This document shows positions 33,912 to 46,954 of a stretch of 64,000 nucleotides of DNA, one piece after another (within the stretch, counting starts at the first letter, position 1; each line of letters opens with the position of its first letter). The position numbers and the translations under genes are program-made. Source of the stretch: Tetragonia tetragonoides (Eukaryota; Streptophyta; Magnoliopsida; Caryophyllales; Aizoaceae); NCBI GenBank assembly GCA_038025085.1, contig CM076148.1:20440501-20504500 (forward strand), given 5' to 3'. The notes beneath the pieces were generated by a model, which ran no database searches, was not told where the DNA came from, and saw nothing but the letters and a program-made list of their open reading frames with translations.

Positions 33912-36900
33912 TCAATTGTACCAGTCAAGAAAGACAATTGACAAAGTAAGTACAACAAAAAACAGCAAAAGAAAAGTCCTGCTACTACTATTCCGTTCAA
34001 TTGCTTGAGACAGCTCTTTGTTGCCAAGCTCCACATTGTTGGTTGCTTCAACTGCCTAGAGGTACAAAGAAACTGCACGCATTACATAACATGGAGGTTT
34101 TCTCAGATAACGTTGCAGACAAATTATCTTCTTTTTTTTTTTTTTTTTGCATGATTACATTCCAATCTACCTATGCGCCAAAACAAGCAAGAACCACGGA
34201 GGGAGGGAGGGAAAAAGTGAGATGGGTGGAGTTGAATATTAGGCTTCAAAAATTCTGTCAACATTTACTACGAGACAGAATGCAGATAAAAATGACTAGT
34301 TAGTCCATATTAGTCCATTGGGACAAGAATACCATAAGAAGACAAGCTCAGGCTTCAGTACCTAAATTTGGTGGCTCTTGCAATTTGCAAGATATACATT
34401 AAGTGGATAATGTATATACAGGCAATAAAGCAGCCGGAGTTGAAACATTGAAATTTGTAGACAAGTAGTTCAATTTCACAAACCACTGGAAGTGTAAGTT
34501 CTATACTAGGTGTATACAGCAGCTCTTAATACTTTGAAATCTTTAGACAAGTAAAACATTGATGTCCTTCTACAGCTATTAATTAGAAAGTGAAATGGCA
34601 CTAAGTGGTGGTTGTAAATTTCAAAGGACAGAATTGAAACACTTGAAAGAGTAGTACTAGGACGGGGAAGGGTCAAAATGGTACTATTGTAAGTTTACAA
34701 ACAACCAAGTTGGAAAAATAAAAAAGCGAAACTGAAAGAACGATTTGGGACAAAAGAAACTTGCTCTATTGGCATTTGGCAGGGTGGAGGATGGCATGAG
34801 CTCACTTTCTTACACACCAGATAAAGTTCAATGCAGTATTTTGTTTGGCTATAGCGCACCAGTTTTGTAAAAGATTCATACAGTAACTGGTGAACTTTAC
34901 TAAAGCGGCCTGAACTTCAATGTATGTAAAATAGAGAAACAAATCTAACCTGTTCGTACAAATGCTCAATCTGTTGAGCTTGTTGAAGAACATGTGTTGA
35001 CATGAGGTGATTCAATGCAGACATTTCCACCATCTTGGTTTCAGTTTCTTGAACTGCATCTAGGAGACCACTCAGCTCCACCTGCATTGCATAAGGTGAT
35101 ATATGTCATTATTATGATGGAATATACACGCAACAATAAGTCACATGGGATACTGTCCAGATCATTATATTGCCTCAGCTACCAAACATCCAAACCTGAA
35201 GTGCACGGGTCTCATCATCCAAAAGCTGCTGTTGAACTCTCTGGAAACTCGGTTCGATTTCATCAGATTCCTCGATCTCTGAATGTTTTGATTTCACTTG
35301 ATCAGTTGAATTTAAATCAGAAATGCGTTTTGGTTTTCTTCTAGGCATTGCTTTACTGAGAACATCTTGGAAGCGTATAGCTCTTAGCCGGTCAAATTCT
35401 GATGTAACTGAGTGGAGCTTTTCACTCAAAATTAATACCTATTGGGAAGATAAACGTACATGCCATGAGTAGAATTGAACGGAATGTGCAGAAAAGAAGA
35501 AAAACCTATCAAATAAAAATGGCATCAAACTATTGAGGAATCACAAAATGTTAGCCCTAAAACTAGAGTACGAGAGTAAAGAAGTTCATTTCCCATGCAA
35601 CATGTAATTTTGTGAAACTAGTTCAGCCTAAAGTAGACCAAATGCTATGGAGAGACTAAGAGAGACATATTTATGCACTGGGATACTAAACCTACTTTCC
35701 AGCTTCACACTAAACCATCCCCTACAACTACAAGGAAAAACATGGTTTGCTGGCTTGTTGATATATTGGTTGGCATAAGTGGCACGTAGGAAACACAAAG
35801 TCGAGACAAGTTATAAATAGAACAGCTTAACACCTCAACAGAGCAACAGGACACCATTCCCAAAAATCACCATAAGCAAGGAGTTACGACAAGAAAGCTG
35901 GGTGACGAGAAGAAACTGGGCAGTGAAATGAAGGGCCTGATGTAAAAGGCAAGTATCTCCAAAAAAGAAATCGCATCAATTCTTGGTTTTAAAAAGCGCG
36001 CCTGAGGCGCGCTTAAGCGCGAGGCGACCTCAGGCGCATAGGAAATCGCTTCAGCAAGTCAAAGTGCCGCGTTTTACAAGAGGCGACCAAAAAGCGCGCT
36101 TTTTGGCCGCCTCAGCCAAAAGCGGCCGCTTCCTGACGTGAGGCGCACATAATGCTGCCCAGCAGCATGCGCGTTTAAAAAAAAGAAAAAAAAGGGCACG
36201 TGACTTGCTTTGCTACCCAAGGGATCTAAAAAACACGAGGTAAATACCTCAGAACAAAACCAGAAGAGAAATCGAAGAGAGAGAAAAGAGGAGATGAAAC
36301 CCTAGATTTCGAAATTGGTTGAAGAACACTGCCAGAGACCTCTACTCAGGCCGGCGACTCGACTCCTCCGGGCAACTCGACTCAGTCCGGCCAAACCCAG
36401 GTACACATCTTCTTCCTTGACTCTTCGTCCTTTTCTCTCTCTCTCCGCGTTCTTCTCTGTTTCTCTTCGTTTTCTCTCTTTCTCTTCGTTTTCTTTTTCT
36501 GATTTCTTCGTTATTTTTTTCCCTTTTTCACTTATTTTATCCTTCTTTCTCTCTTTGTTTTTCTCTACTCTCTCACTTTCTCTCTTGGGCCCCTTGCCTT
36601 TGTTTTGTTTTCAACCCTCTGTCGACAGTAGCTTAACAGTAGCTTTGTTTTAAAAAAAAAAACTCTTTTGAGTCCTTAACAGTAGCTTTAATCACCATTT
36701 TAACTCTTGTTTTTTATATCTTTAGCTTGTTTAATGGATTCTTCAAATACTTCGGGCTCTACGGGATCAACCGACCCATCTAGAAAATATGGAAAACAAG
36801 ACCCTTTAAATACGACCAAGTTTAAATGCAATTTTTGTGACATGCAAACTTGTGGAGGAACATATCGCTTGAAACAACATTTAATTGGAGGCTTTAGGAA

Positions 36901-39900
36901 TGTGCGTAAATGTCCAAATTGTCCGGAACATGTTAGGGAAGAAATGAAAAATTTTATGGTTAAGAAGCAAATGGATAAGGAGGCAAGTAATATGTTCCCA
37001 TCTATGTCACAATATGATGAGTATGATGATGGTGGTGAGGAAGAATGTATTGGATTGGGTTCTAAGAATGCAAGTGGAAGTGGGGGAAGTAGCAAGTGTC
37101 CAATTCCCAAAAGGCCTAGGCAAAAGGGTCCTATTGACATGTTTTTCACTCCTAATCCGGAAGATGCAATAAAAGGTAGAAAAGAAGGAGCTAGTGGGAG
37201 GCAACAAACAATAAATGAATTGTGTCGCAAGGAGTTAAGGAACAATGCTTGTAGAGAATTAGCTAGGTGGTTCTATGATGCTGGAATTGCATTCAATGCG
37301 GCTACTTATCCAAGCTTTGCAATTGCAATTGAGGCGGTTGGACAATTTGGTCCCAGAATGAAACCACCTAGCATGCATGAGATAAGAGTTCCTTTCCTTA
37401 ATAAAGAAGTGAATGAAGTCCAATTGACTTTGAAGGACTACAAGAAAGAATGGGCACAAAAAGGTTGTTCTATATTATCCGATGGATGGCGTGACTCCGT
37501 TGTTTTTTTTTTTTTTTAGATAAGAGAAATTTTTATTAATCAAATAGTGAAAGAATACAAAATGGAGGATAATGTATCCTCAAAGAACAAAAATAAAGTA
37601 TCTACAAATCACGCCAATGGCGTTGAATGACCGTCAGTGGCACCCCCTTGAAGGCACCAGCCGCCTTCGCCCAAAGGGATGCCAAATAAACTATATGTTC
37701 CCAAACTAAATCGATACTCTTTCCCGCGTCAGAGAAAATCCTCGAGTTCTTCTCTAACCAAGTGCACCAAAGAATAGCTAAACAGGCACACCGCCACAAC
37801 ATCCTACCCTCCTTCCCCCTCCGCATAGCAGAAAATCGCATCTGTAGGAATTGCCCCACAGTAGCAGGGCACACAAAAGGCTCCCCACACAACAACCTAT
37901 CCCACAAGGCCCTCGCAAAATTACACATCACAAACAAATGCAAACAACTCTCTCCGTCTTGCCGACACATCACACACATGCTGAGAAGAAGACACATATG
38001 TGGCCTCCGCCGTTGCACCATATCACTAGTGTTCACCTTACCAAGCACCAAAGTCCACACAAAAGCACGAACCTTCAGAGGAACCTTGAACTTCCAAATA
38101 TAAGAGGAAAGGGGAAAATGTGGAAACTGTGACGGAAGGCTAAGATGATGGAGGAAGGACTTGGAAGAGAAAACCCCAGAGGAGTCCCCAATCCAAGTCC
38201 GAGAATCGTCCCTAGGGACGAGAAGTCTAGTGTGGAGGACACCTAGGAGGGAAACGAGTTCCTCCATTTCTATATCGCGGGGTGGTCGTCGAAGGTGTAA
38301 GTCCCAGGAACCACACCAACCTCTGTGTAAACAGGCGTGACTCCTTTGTTAATAAGGATATTGTCAACTTTCTTGTGAACTCTCCTAAGGGTTCCGTCTT
38401 TATAAAATCCATGGATGTCTCCGAAGTTGTCAAAGATGCTAATCTATTGTTTAAAGTGCTTGATGACATGGTGGAGGAAGTTGGAGAGGAGAATGTGGTC
38501 CAAGTGGTGACGGATAATGCATCAAACTATGTGAAAGCGGGTATGAATACTAATCTTGATTGTTTTTAAATCACATTTTTGTACTTATTTGCCATATTTT
38601 GAATACTACTTAATTTTCTTTTCAAATATTTATAGGCAAATACTTGGAAATCGAGAGACCACATTTATATTGGACTCCATGTGCTGCACACTGTGTGGAT
38701 CTTATGTTAGAGGACATTGGAAAGATTCCAAAAGTGCATAGTGCTTTGAAGAAGGCTATGTTCATGCATGGCTATCTATATAGCCGTGTCCCTCTTGTAA
38801 ACATGATGAGGAGGTTCACAAATCAAAGGAATTTGCATAGGCCGGCAATCACTAGATTTGCAACATCTTTCATTACTCTTTCACAAATACACAAGCAACA
38901 AAACAACTTGAGAAAAATGGTCACTTCTGATGAGTGGGCTGCTAGTAAGTGGGCAAAGGAAGCGCCAGGAAAGAAGGTAGCATCCATCATTCTACAAGAC
39001 ACCTTTTGGAGGAATGTTGTTTATTCTCTTAAGTTGACGGGTCCTCTTGTTAAGGTTCTTAGAATCGTTGATGGGGAGAAGAAGCCTGCCATGGGGTACA
39101 TTTATGAGTCCATGGATAGAGCTAAAGAGGCTGTTGCAACTAGCTTTGCAAACAAGGATATTCACTATAAGGAAGCTTTTGAGTTTATTGATAAAAGGTG
39201 GGAATGCCAACTTCATAGGCCTTTGCATGCGGCGGGTTTCTTCTTGAATTCGGAGTTATATTATGATAACACCGAAGGTGCATCTTGTGAAGAAGTCATG
39301 TCAGGCTTGTATAGTTGCATTCAAAGGTTGGTACCAAGTCAAGAAACTCAAGACAAGATATTAGCCGAGTTGGATCGTTACAGAGATGAAGTTGGTCTTT
39401 TTGGTAATCCCATGGCCATAAGACAAAGGAAAGTTAAAGCTCCTGGTAAAACATTCTGACATCATCTCTACTATTTTTTACAACTTATAAACTTGAAAAC
39501 ACTTAGTGATTATTTTAAATTTTAATTTATTAATAATTTTAATAGCTGATTGGTGGCTGACATATGGAGGATCGGCTCCGAGCTTGCAAAAGTTTGTTGT
39601 CCGTGTTCTTAGTCTCACTTGCAGTGCCACTGGTTGTGAGAGGAACTGGGCAGTATTCCAGCAAGTAAGTTGTCAAGCAAACTATCCTAATATTCTTTGT
39701 TATTAACTCACATTATTTTGCTGAAAATAATACTTTTATTTGTAACAACAGCTTCATACCAAGAGGAGGAACAGATTGGCTCAAGAAAGATTGAATGACT
39801 TAGTGTTTGTCAAATTCAATCGTGCTTTGAACCGTCGATCCAAGAAGATTGTTGATCCTATCCTCTTGCAAGAAATTGATGAAAGCAATGATGGTTGATA

Positions 39901-42900
39901 GGAAGGATGGATGAGGATGATGATGTTTTAAATGATAATGATTTTGTCTTTGAGGGTGAGGATTTAACATGGAGGGATGTTAGTAGAGCTTCTGGGGCAA
40001 ATGAGCCTACTGCCACTAGAGCATCAAGACTGAGGGGTGAAGCAGGGTCCTCCCACTCCCACTCCCACTCCCACTCCCAGGTCTACACAATCTCATAGGG
40101 TTTTGCTTGTTGATGAAGATGAGGAGGAAGAGGAGATCGGAGATGAAGACTATGAGGGGGTTGAAGATGTAGTGCTCGGTATTGATCTTGATTCAGACGA
40201 GGAGGAGGATATCTAGTGGAGCTTTAGAGAGATTAGAGACCTTATGACCTATGCTTATGTTTTCTTTCATTTTGCTTTTATTTTTAGTCGGAACTTTATG
40301 GAGTTATGTTGTTTATTGTGCTACTTGGTTTTTTAGCGATATGAAATCGCAAACTATGAGACTATTTGTTGTATGGTATGTTATATGTTGGTGTGTTTGC
40401 ATTATAAGTATAGTTCTTATGTGTCTTGTGTGGGAAATATGATTTATAAGCATTTTGGGGAAAAAGGTGCGCCTCGCATACGTGAGGCGTGCGCTTTCGC
40501 TTCGCGCTTCTCGCCTCGTCGCTTCGGCCCCCTTGCGCCTCAGTGCACCTCGCGCTTTTTAAAACCAAGCATCAATTAGAGTTCATAGCATGAATAACTA
40601 GTATAGAAGGTGCAAACAGGCCTATTATTGGCACGTCATTCTTCACATAGGCACAGACTAACCAACAATTTATAGATTTACTTTCGTATTTTTCATGAAG
40701 CTCCCTCAGTTTTGATCAACTCATCCATCTACTCGTTCCGATACAGGTTAGGTCACTGGACATTGCTGTCACAAAGCCTAAAGACACACAAGCCCATACA
40801 GGACACATAGTTGCTGTCAGAACGCGGAATAAACTCTGATATGTGAAACACTAGCACTCAAAAAAATTAAAATCCGAATTCGGAAAGTTCCATGCAGCAT
40901 CGCAATAAAGATTGTGGAGAACTAAATAAATCATAGAACAGCATCACATACCACTCCATGTTTATGTGCAACTATATCAGCATTAGGACCATTTGTCCTG
41001 ATGCCAAGCCAGCCCTTTGAATTAGCTTCTTCGTCATTTATATTAGCTTTCAGAATGTCTATCTGCTCTTGGCATGCTTTAATAAAAACGGTAACCTGCA
41101 GAGAAAAGATTTAAAATGTCAAAGAAGTCAGTATCAATACAAATGGCCTTCCCACTTCACTTGTTACTGTATCTTTAATAATTTACGGGTAAGGTATTAT
41201 ATTGTCAGATACTCAGATCATAAAATAGGAAGCTAGTAATATGGCTTGGTGATCTTCCATGCCATTCTTAGGTTTCTAACAAAAAAATGATAGAGCATTC
41301 AAGGTGGATGAATCTGCTTCCCAATTTTTTAAGAGAGGGCCAGCTGTGAATTATACATATAGTAACTAATGTAGTTATACATAGCCCTTCTTTTACAGTG
41401 TCTTCCAGCAGAAGCTTTAACTGCTTATCTTTGTATACTTCTGTGTTTTGCTAGGATGAGATAGGATGGGAAAGCCAAGAACAGAAAATGCAACACTAGT
41501 ACCAGTTAACACAAGGTTCTAAAGAGTCTTACTGTATATAACAATAATAATAATAACAATAGAGAAACATAGAGCTAATAAAGAAAACTGATGATTGAGA
41601 GATTATATCGACAAGTAGTCTTCAACGGAAAAAAAGAGAAACTTCAATGCTCCCATTGTAATCCAATAACATCTTTGGATTCAAGTCAACTTCTACAAAT
41701 AGACATGTGATTGAGAAACTCTAGACAAACAAACCATAGATGTAGCTTCCTTTCAGAAAAATCTTACCTTGACTCCAGTACACCAATGCCTACAATTAAT
41801 TGTGGTCTTCGTCCTTTCATTCTTTGACTAGACATAATAAATTCAATCAAGATTCCATTTCAGCTTTTTGCTGTGATAAATTGGTAACCAAAACACTACT
41901 TGTAAGTTCTTCATTTGTAGCTTAGTAGAGCAAAGAATAATGTTTAAACCATTTATGATTAAAAAAATGCATGTGGAACCAATACTTCTTATTGAAAATT
42001 AACAGCTAAAATGCAGCAGCAAGTCTCTAATCAATCAAAGAAACGGGGCCTCGTCAACAAGTTTCTTAAGACATTCACATGGGAATACTAATATAACTTT
42101 GAGCTTACTTCATGCTCAATACTATCCCTCTCCTGTTCAGTGGTACGATGCAAATCCACATAATCCTTCTTATGTTTCATTAAAAACTGCTCCAAGGCTC
42201 CAATGCTTTCGAGCTGTAAAAGACGGGAAAGCATATAGAGCTTAGTCAAAACAGGGTTCGAAATCATCAAAGTGTAGTCTTAACCAAGTCCAACATAAAA
42301 GTAAGAACCGCGCTAAAAAATGAATATAACATTATTCACTTACAGTTTTGAGAGATGCTTTCATGAATGGTGTCCTTTCTCGAGGCTTGTGGATAATGAA
42401 AGATGCCATAATTGCAGCCATCTTTGACTGATAAATAAGAACCACACTTTGTTAGCAGTAGTGTTCACATTTTTTTTTTTTAGATAAGGAAACTTTTTAT
42501 TAATCAATAATTGAAAGAATACAAAAAGGAGGACAAGGTATCCTCAAGTTCAAACTAAAGAACTACAAATCGCGCCAATCGAGCTGTAAGCGGGACACCT
42601 TTAAAGGCCTCCGCCGCCTTAGCCCAAAGAGAGGCCAAGTAAACTGTATGATCCCACACATAATCACTATCCCTAGCTGCGTTAGAGAAGATCCTCTACT
42701 TCCTCTCCAACCAGATGCACCAGAGAATAGCCAGGCAGGCACACTTCCACAACAACCTACCCTCCTTTCCCCTTCGCATTGCAGAGAACCGAGGCTTTAA
42801 AAACTGGCCCACCGTAGCAGGGCACACAAAAATCTCTCCACACAACAGCCTATCCCATAAATAACTAGCAAACTTGCACTCCACGAATAGATGCAAACAG

Positions 42901-45900
42901 TCTTCCTTATCCTGGCGACACATGACACACATACTCGGTTGAAGATTCCAACCAGGCCCCAGACGTTGCAACATATCACGAGTGTTCAACTTACCTAGCA
43001 CCAAAGTCCACACGAGAGCACACACCTTCAATGGAACCTTAGACTTCCAAATATAGGTGGACAAAGGGAAATGTGGAAACTGTGAGGGAAGACTAAGCTA
43101 AATGAGGAAGGACTTGCAAGAGAAGACCCCAGAAGGGTCCCCAATCCAAGTCCAGGAATCGCCCGTAGAGGCAAGAAGGGTAGCATTAAGAACACTAAGG
43201 AAGGAAACAACTTTCTCCATCTCCCTATCATGTGGTGGTCGACGCAAGTGTAGGTTCCATGAGCCACCTGAGTAAAAAGCAGACACTGGCTCCCCATAGA
43301 GAGTAGAGAGCCGATAAACCCGAGGAAATGTGGAAGAGAGAGTTGAATCACCCTTCCACACATCCTCCCAGAACCTCAACCGATAACCATTACCCACATT
43401 GTACCTGACAAGCCGAAAAAAGAAAGACGATACCTTCCAGGGGCAAGCATGGGAAACAATGGAACCAGCAAGTACATCCCACCCGTCTAGACCGTACTTG
43501 GTGCCATAAGGAATTCCGACTCCAGTAGGAACCACCACAACCACTTACCCACTAGTGAGATGTTCTTGGACACTAACCTACCAAAACCCAGTCCTCCGGC
43601 CTACAGACATGATCCCAACTAGCAAGATAATCTCTCCTACTCTCCCCAGACCATAAGAAATCCCTCATCGATCTCTCAATCCTATTAGCCACATCCACTG
43701 GCACCCGAAACAAAGAAAGATAATAAAGAGGGATACTAGCTAGGCAGGAATGCAAAATGAAGATCCTCCCCGCAAAGAGAAGTACACCCCCTTCCACCCA
43801 TCAAGCCGCTTTGCTACTCTAGACACAACAGGTTCCTAGAAAGCAACAAAAAGCAACAGATCGGGGGTTACCCCCAAGGGGCACTCCAAGATATGTAAGT
43901 GGCCACTGCTGACTACCCACTAGACCAACCAAGGACCCTAGAACACCCTCACCCACATTCACCTCGGCCAAACTACACTTGGACAAATTAATCCGTATCC
44001 CAGGCACAACATCAAAGACAAACCCCTCAGCGTCAGCCGAAAGGAAAAGGATCGTGTCATCAGTGAAGGTGGGAAACAAAGACCCTCTCCCAACCCACTC
44101 GAAAACCCTCAACTAGCCCTCGCTCAACCCCCCTATCCAAACCCCCTATCCAACATCCGACCAAGCACATCTACAACTAAAGTAACTAGGAACGAAGAAA
44201 GGGGGTCCCCCTGTCTGAGGCCACGCGACGAGGTGAACCACTCACGAGCAGCACCATTAACTAGGAGTCTAGGACAAAGAAACTAGCATTCAACAAACAA
44301 CCCTTAATCCATCTACGCCACCTCCCCCAAAAACCTTTCCTATCCATCACCCGATCCAAGAAGCCCCAACTAACCCGGTCGTAAGACTTCTCGAAATCCA
44401 ACTTAAACACAACACCTCTAAAACTCGAACGGCGTGCATCATCTACCTCCTCATTAGCTACCAAGGCAGCGTCCAGAATCTGACGACCCTCCACAAAGGC
44501 ACTCTAAGCCGCTGAGATAGTTCCCGAAAAAACAGCCGCAAGCCTAATAGACACCACCTTAGTAATAATCTTGTACACACTCGTCATCAAACTAATAGGC
44601 CCAACCTAAAATCATTCACCTTACTCACTACTAATTGCCAAAGTGCCCAACTTTTTTGACAAATTACAACTCTTTTTTTTTTCCGGAAATTTCATGGGGT
44701 ACCCTCGAAGTTTGCACTTTTTAATGGGATACCCACTTTTTAAAAACTTTGTACGAAATAAGCCTAAAGTTCAAAACTTATGCACCCTGAATACAAAATC
44801 TGAAACGGCAGCTTAACGCCGTTAAGTTGGTCAATTGTAAATAGTGAAATGACTATTTTGCCCCTATGTCTTAATGTGAAAGAACCAATAGTAATTTATT
44901 TATTTTTTGAAATATTTTTTTATTTAATTTTCCATATTTTTTGTATTTTTTTTTTTTGCACAGAATAACCACTACATTATAAAACTTTAGGGATACCATG
45001 TGCACAACTTAATAAGTTCAGTGTTATTCTCAACAAACTTTTAACTGAAACCAATGGCTATTTTGAGTGGAACTAACCGTTTATAGCCATTGATTTCAGG
45101 CTATATAATGGCCAAATGTGCTTCTTCCCTCACCCCAAATCACTCCATTTCAACTACAATCTAATTATAAGTTGGAAATTTAGAAAATTTAATTTAAAAA
45201 AATCAAATTTGGTTCTTTCGCATTAACATATAGGGGCAAAATAGTCATTTCACTATAATAATTAGCCAACTTGACGGCATTAAGCTGGCATTCAAGATTT
45301 TGTATACAGGGTGCAGATATTTTTGAACAATTGAGGTTATTTCGTGCAAAGTTTAAAAAAAGTGGGTATCCCGTTCAAGTGCAAACTTCGAGGGTACCAC
45401 ATGATATTTCCGTTTTTTTTTCCTTCCCGATTTTGACAAATTACAACTTGGGAAAAAGAAAATCATACCACAAAGGAAAACCCAAAGTAGTTCCTATTCC
45501 AGTCTATAGAAATCCCTAATCACCACTCACTACCAAAGTGCCCAACCCAGGTTCTTCATAATAGCAACAAAATTTGGGTCACTTTAGTAGACTAAATGAT
45601 CAACAACTATATGCATTAATTTGAAAAATACAAATAAAAGAACCATGATATGGCCTAGAATGATTAGTCTAGTAATTAAGCATATATCAAGATGAGAATT
45701 CAGATGCGACAGGATCAAAGAAGCAAGCAATGTAATGTTTAACCAAGCAATTTCTCAAACAGGGTCTATATGGTCTATATTTAAAAAGTAAAAGAAAGAA
45801 AGAGTAACAATATGATTACAGAGAGAATGGGAGAGACCTCGTTGAATTCGAGAGAGACAGCCTCACGGCGAATAGCATCCTTAAAATCCTCAGTCCTATC

Positions 45901-45915
45901 CCTGATTTTCGCCAT
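33912..45915 (-). CDS. SYP81: SYP81-type Qa-SNARE (syntaxin-18/Ufe1 family), complete, 7 exons
   Basis: Exons (minus strand, all GT-AG, all phase 0): 45838-45915, 42344-42427, 42109-42213, 40952-41095, 35196-35438, 34950-35081, 33912-34055 including TGA. The product is 309 residues, close to Arabidopsis SYP81 (310). It is an ER-resident Qa-SNARE for fusion of Golgi-to-ER retrograde vesicles, working with Sec20-, Use1- and Sec22-type SNAREs. The syntaxin-18 N-terminal region covers about residues 1-90 ([40 protein letters not shown]). EANSKGWLG and [10 protein letters not shown] follow, then the SNARE motif from about residue 207 ([13 protein letters not shown]) through [13 protein letters not shown]. 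The tail anchor is residues 289-307, followed by a two-residue lumenal end. Exon sequence is uninterrupted, so the gene looks functional. Intron 4 (5.5 kb) carries a hAT element and intron 1 (3.4 kb) an L1 and a MITE. Confidence 0.95.
35982..36160. promoter_or_regulatory. hAT 5' terminal and subterminal region with GAGGCG motifs
   Basis: Dense palindromic GC-rich motifs (gcgcgcctgaggcgcgc, gaggcgacctcaggcgc, aaagcgcgctttttgg) follow the TIR. A similar set precedes the right TIR at about 40465-40550. hAT transposases bind short subterminal repeats of this kind; binding here is inferred. Confidence 0.6.
36734..40216 (+). pseudogene. hAT transposase, split by an L1 insertion and frameshifted
   Basis: ATG at 36734 follows a likely intron acceptor in the 5' UTR. 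The BED zinc finger lies near residues 15-75 ([20 protein letters not shown], then KCPNC). DUF659 begins around 37240 ([20 protein letters not shown]) and is broken at GWRDS by the L1 copy 37503-38333, then continues after the target duplication ([12 protein letters not shown]). Introns 38541-38635, 39446-39545 and 39665-39751 restore family motifs across their joins ([29 protein letters not shown]). The hAT dimerisation region is [20 protein letters not shown] and onward. A one-base shift near 39890 and another near 40078 disturb the acidic C-terminal tail, which ends at TAG 40214-40216. Not functional as it stands. Confidence 0.88.
37503..38333 (-). mobile_element. L1-type LINE, 5'-truncated, inserted in the hAT transposase (copy B)
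   Basis: The poly(A) tail reads as a T-run at 37503-37517. The 15-bp target duplications GGCGTGACTCCGTTG (37488-37502) and GGCGTGACTCCTTTG (38334-38348) differ at one base. The minus-strand ORF 37602-38267 (221 residues) is open and covers the zinc-binding region of the reverse transcriptase protein ([56 protein letters not shown]). The open frame and near-perfect duplication indicate a relatively recent insertion. Confidence 0.92.
42470..44610 (-). mobile_element. L1-type LINE in SYP81 intron 1 (copy C), longest of three copies
   Basis: Poly(A) appears as a T-run at 42470-42480. In the sense direction, starting near 44600, pieces of reverse transcriptase are seen: [36 protein letters not shown] (44261-44494), [16 protein letters not shown] and [14 protein letters not shown] (43819-44112). 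The linker at 43098-43797 and the zinc-binding region [18 protein letters not shown] at 42696-43064 follow. Several stops and frameshifts separate these. It is 5'-truncated before the endonuclease. It has the same orientation as SYP81 transcription. I could not place the target duplication. Confidence 0.85.
44684..45412. mobile_element. Mutator-like MITE with ~200-bp TIRs in SYP81 intron 1
   Basis: The left end CGGAAATTTCATGGGGTACC and right end (reverse complement CGGAAATATCATGTGGTACC) begin inverted repeats extending about 200 bp with roughly 80% identity, up to the motif ggttctttc. It is flanked by T-runs that can serve as a 9-bp duplication (44675-44683, 45413-45421). No coding capacity. 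Long TIRs suit the Mutator group; the low-complexity flank makes the duplication weak evidence. Confidence 0.72.
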
Positions 45916-45985
45916 TATTTAATCATGCACCAGCTGATAAGGGGGCTGATGCAATCTGAAATTCGTTGAATTCAGCCCTAAAATC

Positions 45986-46912
45986 ACTGGTGGACCCAGA
46001 AAAATAAGATTATGGGTGCAAAGAAAAGGGGAGGGGGGGAAATCCAAAATTAGGGGTATCAATTTCACCTACACCCACGAATACCCTGATTTTTTAACTC
46101 CAAAATTATAATACATAAAATAAAATCAACATAGTCATCGTAATACAATACATATAAAAAAATTACGATTTCACACTTCCAAACAATTCATCATTCCAAA
46201 CAATTTCAAACAGTTCCACAATCCAAACAAAAGCTACCAAAATATAATGGCCAAATAATGCCCAAATCAAATTCAATTCTCAACCCAATTAGCATAAACA
46301 TATAGAGCTACTTAAATGCTTAAATCAAAATTTAGAAAATTTTGTCAACTATACTAAACTATAGCAAATTTCAGCAACAATTATGTAGCAATTAACATAA
46401 ACGATTAACATTTCAAATTAACAAACAAAATCAGAATTCAATATTCAATAAAATCAACAACTAAATCATTTAACAAATCAAGAAATCTATAATCAATTAT
46501 CAATTAAATCAACAACTTAAATTAACTAACAAATCCAGATTAACAACATTAAATCAATCAATTTACAAAATTACTCAAATTTAATCTAAACCCTAGTTTA
46601 TAAATTTAACCATTTAACATGTGAAATTGGGGATTTACTCATTTAGGGTTTAACAAATACTAGTAATACCTGAATTTCGCCTCAATTTCGCAACAATCCA
46701 GATAGGAGAGGAGAGGAGAGCTTGCCGCCGCGCCGGAGAGGAGATCAGGGGCAGTGGGCTCAGGGCGCGCTGGCCGAGCGCCTGAGCTGAGATCTCAGAT
46801 CTGAGTGCCGGAGCCCGGAGAGGAGAAACGGAGGTGAGGCCGTGAGGGTCGCCGTGAAGGAGAGAGAGAGAGAGAGGTGGAAGGGAAACTGAGGGGTTTG
46901 GCTGTCGCGTCT

Positions 46913-46954
<42 letters not shown>

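Larger units (their letters stand above)
35982..40569 (+). mobile_element. hAT transposon in SYP81 intron 4, with nested L1
   Basis: The terminal inverted repeats are a perfect 19-bp match: CTTGGTTTTAAAAAGCGCG at 35982-36000 and its complement at 40551-40569. The element is flanked by the 8-bp target duplication CATCAATT (35974-35981 and 40570-40577), the hAT hallmark. Both subterminal regions (36001-36150 and about 40460-40555) are crowded with GAGGCG/CGCCTC motifs in both orientations, likely transposase-binding sites. It encodes a hAT transposase in antisense to SYP81. Length is 4588 bp, of which about 846 bp come from the L1 insertion and its duplicated target. Confidence 0.93.

Noticed and set aside
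36315..36653. 112-codon ORF upstream of the hAT transposase
   Set aside because: CT/T-rich leader sequence giving Ser/Phe/Leu runs; best explained as 5' UTR and intron.
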